A DNA stretch of 64,000 nucleotides from an uncultured Sphaerochaeta sp. (lineage in GTDB: Bacteria; Spirochaetota; Spirochaetia; Sphaerochaetales; Sphaerochaetaceae): assembly GCF_963667405.1 (NCBI RefSeq), contig NZ_OY763408.1, positions 2,131,757-2,195,756 of the forward strand, read 5' to 3'. The stretch's first letter is position 1. Every line of letters starts with the position of its first letter. Shown piece after piece: positions 61,701 to 64,000 of this stretch. The notes under the pieces were generated by a model, which was not told the origin of the DNA, did not search any database, and was given only the letters and a program-made list of their open reading frames with translations. A program made the translations under genes and the position numbers.

Positions 61701-64000
61701 TCGGTCTTGTCCCAGCTTCGGGTACTTTCCATCGCAGCGGTGTAGTACTGTGTACCACCTCCATCGGTCTGGTCATAGTAGCCACCGAACGTGTAGCCGG
61801 TTCTCATCGGGGGTGTCGCCAGCGGCATGGTGGCGTCATACGTGGCGCTCACCGTATCGGAGCCATCGGACCCTGACTGCTTGTCGAAGGTCACGGTATA
61901 GCTGATGGGAGTCCACTTTGCATAGAGAGTCCTGTCTCCTGTTGATCCCAGAGCTATGGCCGTCACCTGACTCCCGGTGAAACCGCTATGGGAGAACCAG
62001 CCATCGAACGTATAGCCGGTCTTTGTGGGTGCCTGCAACGTGATCGTCGCCGTCTCTATCGTATAGGACCCAGGATTGGCCGAATTGTTGGTACCCTCTT
62101 CCATCACATAGGTGAGGGCATAGCTGATGGGAGTCCACTTCGCATAGAGCGTCCTGTCTCCTGTTGATCCCAGGGCTATGGCCGTCACCTGACTCCCGGT
62201 GAAACCGCTATTGGAGAACCAGCCTCCGAACGTGTAGCCTGTCTTTGAGGGTGCCTGCAACGTGATCGTCGCAGTCTCTATCGTATAGGACCCAGGATTG
62301 GCCGCGTTGTTGGTCCCATCTCCCAGCACATAGGTGAGGGTATAGCTGATGGGAGTCCACTTTGCGTACAGTATCGGCGCATTATCAGTCTTGTTCCAGC
62401 TTCGGGCACTTGTCATCGTAGCGGTGTAGTACTGTGTACCACCTCCATTGGTCTGGTCATAGTAGCCACCGAACGTGTAGCCGGTCCTCGTCGGGGCTGT
62501 TGCACCCGGCATCGCTGCATCGTAGGTCGCATTCACCGAACCAGACCCGCCGGTCCCCGACTGCATATCGAGGACAACTGGATAGAGTCTCGCACTCCAC
62601 TTGGCGTACAGCGTGGTAGTCTCGTCAGTCTTGTTCCAGGTTCTCGCGCTTGTCATCGCTGGCGTGTAGTACTGTGTACCTCCCCCATTGGTTTGGTCAT
62701 AGTAGCCGCCGAACAGGTACCCCGTTTTCTCCGGGACGATGGCGTTTGGCATCGCTGCATCGTAGGTCGCATTCACCGAACCAGACCCGCCGGTCCCCGA
62801 CTGCATGTCGAGAGTCACTACAGATGTGTTTGCAATCCACTTCGCATACAGCGTCGGCGTTATATCGGTCTTGTCCCAGCTTTGGGTACTTGCCATCGCA
62901 GCGGTGTAGTACTGTGTACCACCTCCATCGGTCTGGTCATAGTAGCCACCGAACGTGTAGCCTGTCCTCGTCGGGGCTGTTGCGTTTGGCATCTCTGCAT
63001 CGTAGGTTGCATTCACGGAAACAAATCCATCGGTCCCTGACTGCTTGTCGAAGGTCACGGTATAGCTGATGGGAGTCCACTTTGCATAGAGAGTCCTGTC
63101 TCCTGTTGAACCCAGAGCTATGGCCGTCACCTGACTCCCGGTGAAACCGCTATTGGAGAACCAGCCATCGAACGTGTACCCAGTCTTTGTGGGTGCCTGC
63201 AACGTGATCGTCGCCGTCTCTATCGTATAGGACCCAGGATTGGCCGAATTGTTGGTTCCATCTTCCAGCACATAGGTGAGGGCGTAGCTGATGGCTGTCC
63301 ATTTGGCAAATAGCGTGGTCGCCTCTGTCTTGTCCCAGCTTCTGCTGCTCCCCATACCGGCTGTGTAGTATTGTGTTCCTGCCCCATTTGCCTGATCATA
63401 GTAGCCGCCGAACGTATAGCCCGTTTTTGTTGGGGCCACGGCACTCGGCATCGTTGCATCGTAGGTCGCATTCACCGAACTAGACCCGTCGGTCCCTGAC
63501 TGCCTGTCAAAGGTCACCGCATAGCTGTTTGCTGTCCATTTTGCATACAGCGTCTTGTCTTGGGTTGAGCCCAGTGGGATTTCTGTCACTTCGTTTCCGA
63601 TAGTGAAGGCACTGTCTGAGAACCACTTTCCGAACGTGTAGCCTGTCTTTGTGGGTTCCTGCAACGTGATCGTCGCCGTCTCTACCGTATAGGACCCAGG
63701 ATTGGCCGAATTGTTGGTTCCATCTTCCAGTACATAGGTGAGGGCGTAGCTGATGGCTGTCCATTTGGCAAATAGCGTGGTCGCCTCCGTCTTGTCCCAG
63801 CTTCTGCTGCTCCCCATACCGGCTGTGTAGTATTGTGTTCCTGCCCCATTTGCCTGATCATAATAGCCGCCGAACGTATAGCCTGTCCTCATTGGGGCTG
63901 TTGCACTCGGCATCGTTGCATCGTACGTGGCGCTCACCGTATCGGATCCGTTGGTCCCCGACTGCTTGTCAAACGTTACTGCGTAAGTATTGGCAACCCA
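58703..64000 (-). CDS. Large InlB-type repeat surface protein, 3' part
   Basis: The frame is open to the right edge, so the start is missing; 1765 residues are visible. Twenty modules of about 73-80 residues, each ending LYAKW or LFAKW, are followed by a C-terminal DUF1566/Lcl-like domain (about 200 residues: GPSGGYIFHDKGSYSDGWRYL in part GGYIFHDKGSYSDGWRYL, KGWFLPSRDELYAMF, YWSSSED, final RVRPVRAF). Four module families are mixed: GGYYDQTNGGGTQYYT, YVLEDGTNNSANPGSYT, YDANSASSGSVPAAQ and YDSQSATVDSSPTSQ. Same architecture as the protein at 25554. Probably a cell-surface adhesin or scaffold. Confidence 0.82.
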   Translation of the reverse strand, partial: WVANTYAVTFDKQSGTNGSDTVSATYDATMPSATAPMRTGYTFGGYYDQANGAGTQYYTAGMGSSRSWDKTEATTLFAKWTAISYALTYVLEDGTNNSANPGSYTVETATITLQEPTKTGYTFGKWFSDSAFTIGNEVTEIPLGSTQDKTLYAKWTANSYAVTFDRQSGTDGSSSVNATYDATMPSAVAPTKTGYTFGGYYDQANGAGTQYYTAGMGSSRSWDKTEATTLFAKWTAISYALTYVLEDGTNNSANPGSYTIETATITLQAPTKTGYTFDGWFSNSGFTGSQVTAIALGSTGDRTLYAKWTPISYTVTFDKQSGTDGFVSVNATYDAEMPNATAPTRTGYTFGGYYDQTDGGGTQYYTAAMASTQSWDKTDITPTLYAKWIANTSVVTLDMQSGTGGSGSVNATYDAAMPNAIVPEKTGYLFGGYYDQTNGGGTQYYTPAMTSARTWNKTDETTTLYAKWSARLYPVVLDMQSGTGGSGSVNATYDAAMPGATAPTRTGYTFGGYYDQTNGGGTQYYTATMTSARSWNKTDNAPILYAKWTPISYTLTYVLGDGTNNAANPGSYTIETATITLQAPSKTGYTFGGWFSNSGFTGSQVTAIALGSTGDRTLYAKWTPISYALTYVMEEGTNNSANPGSYTIETATITLQAPTKTGYTFDGWFSHSGFTGSQVTAIALGSTGDRTLYAKWTPISYTVTFDKQSGSDGSDTVSATYDATMPLATPPMRTGYTFGGYYDQTDGGGTQYYTAAMESTRSWDKTDIAPTLFAKWIANTSVVTLDMQSGANGSASVSATYDAAMPNAIVPEKTGYLFGGYYDQTNGGGTQYYTPAMTSARTWNKTDENTTLYAKWSAWVYPVVLDMQSGTGGSGSVNATYDTAMPGATAPTRTGYTFGGYYDQTDGGGTQYYTATMTSARTWNKADNAPILYAKWTIDTYPVRYDANSASSGSVPAAQTKTYGSNLTLASNTGSLAKTGYTFAGWNTAANGSGTDYAAGATYSTNAALTLYAKWTATIIYDSQSATVDSSPTSQTVTWTSGRDTVGTLPTAPQKTGYTFDGWYTAASGAGTSFNASSEVTGSLTLYAKWTATMTYDSQSATVDSSPTSQTVTWTSGRDTVGTLPTAPQKTGYTFGGWYTAASGAGTAFDAGSEVTGSLTLYAKWIIDTYPVRYDANSASSGSVPAAQTKTYGTDLALASNIGLLAKTGYTFAGWNTAANGSGTDYATGAAYSTNAALTLYAKWNIDTYPVSYDANSASSGSVPSAQTKTYGSNLTLASNTGSLAKTGYTFAGWNTAANGSGTDYAAGATYSTNAALTLYAKWIANTSVVTLDMQSGANGSASVSATYDAAMPNAIVPEKTVYLFGGYYDQTNGGGTQYYTPAMTSARTWNKTDETTTLYAKWSARLYSVLLDMQSGTGGSGSVNATYDAAMPGATAPTRTGYTFGGYYDQTNGGGTQYYTATMTSARSWNKTDNAPILYAKWTIDTYPVRYDANSASSGSVPAAQTKTYGSNLTLASNTGLLAKTGYTFAGWNTAANGSGTDYAAGATYSTNAALTLYAKWIATWVVGGLGPSGGYIFHDKGSYSDGWRYLEAAPSDIAVGAALFGYYRETSTGANLGTGATGTAIGTGKTNTANLVSKMGETAYISSSSTTTSADYAANLATKHIVEYGGVEYKGWFLPSRDELYAMFVNLVKDRAFPLGNFLYGTYNEYWSSSEDISYDPSGYAIAQTFSAVSTPGLPSSNAGDQYYYSRRISIRVRPVRAF
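59290..63960 (-). repeat. Tandem, near-identical DNA repeats inside the repeat protein
   Basis: Modules are nearly identical at DNA level in blocks: the two-module unit starting at IANTSVVTLDMQSG and continuing SARLYPV occurs three times (about 59540-60040, 61190-61680 and 62350-62850). The YDANSASSGSVPAAQ module occurs four times. Such long repeats can recombine and can be misassembled from short reads. Confidence 0.75.

Noticed and set aside
58703-64000. Regular repeats that could be taken for a CRISPR or satellite array
   Set aside because: The units are ~220-240 bases, keep one reading frame and encode InlB-type modules; no short repeat/spacer pattern.

Overview
The window reads as chromosome of a free-living, fermentative spirochaete, most likely of the Sphaerochaeta/Treponema branch. 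This is inferred from the gene set (CarD-family regulator, HPr kinase plus HPr, RpoN beside lptB, ThyX, TRAP and ABC sugar importers, many LacI/MarR/ArsR/TetR/MerR regulators, secreted repeat proteins of a spirochaete-like type), and no 16S or marker search was possible. No flagellar genes, prophage, CRISPR array or intact insertion sequence was seen.

Layout. 1-3.6 kb: envelope cluster rseC-like/lptC/lptA/lptB ending in rpoN and a terminator. 3.7-7.1 kb: hpf, then a four-gene operon hprK-hpr-lexA-holA. 7.1-17.3 kb: housekeeping and repair genes (uvrC, an SPL-like radical SAM protein, an E2-like acyltransferase, thyX, rsmE, lplA, malQ, carD, ispD, ispF) closed by tRNA-Leu(CAG). 17.4-19 kb: an AT-richer patch with a lipoprotein resembling the fungal PsiD/PSDC type of phosphatidylserine decarboxylase. 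19-25 kb: LytTR two-component pair, DUF4256 protein, LysE-type exporter, a two-gene haem module (ferric-reductase-like membrane protein plus DOMON protein), and a PTS-IIC-like protein. 25.5-29.4 kb: a 14-module InlB-type repeat lipoprotein. 29.4-42 kb: transporters, an ATL protein, an LCCL-like secreted protein, a TetR-controlled ABC exporter, small unknowns, a PII-like protein. 42-47 kb: LacI divergent from a TRAP-transporter/GDPD operon. 47-51 kb: PlsC with a zinc ribbon, a frameshifted GltS-like symporter, an outer-membrane barrel. 51-56 kb: MarR divergent from an ABC sugar importer (binding protein frameshifted) plus epimerase. 56-58.6 kb: MerR, radC, and a decayed patch (vapB, vapC with a nonsense codon, truncated DUF4143 ATPase). 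58.7-64 kb: the 3' part of a second, larger InlB-type repeat protein that runs off the right edge.

Three genome-scale habits stand out. Several genes have a promoter -10 hexamer only 6-7 bases before the start codon, so their mRNAs should be leaderless. Most convergent gene pairs overlap or nearly touch at their stops, leaving no room for an intergenic terminator. Two otherwise intact genes each carry one missing G at a GGACC sequence, which suggests a sequencing artefact. I found no clearly new multi-gene system. The best candidates for new biology are the exported PsiD-like decarboxylase, the DOMON/ferric-reductase pair, the leaderless promoter class and the pair of large repeat adhesin-like proteins.
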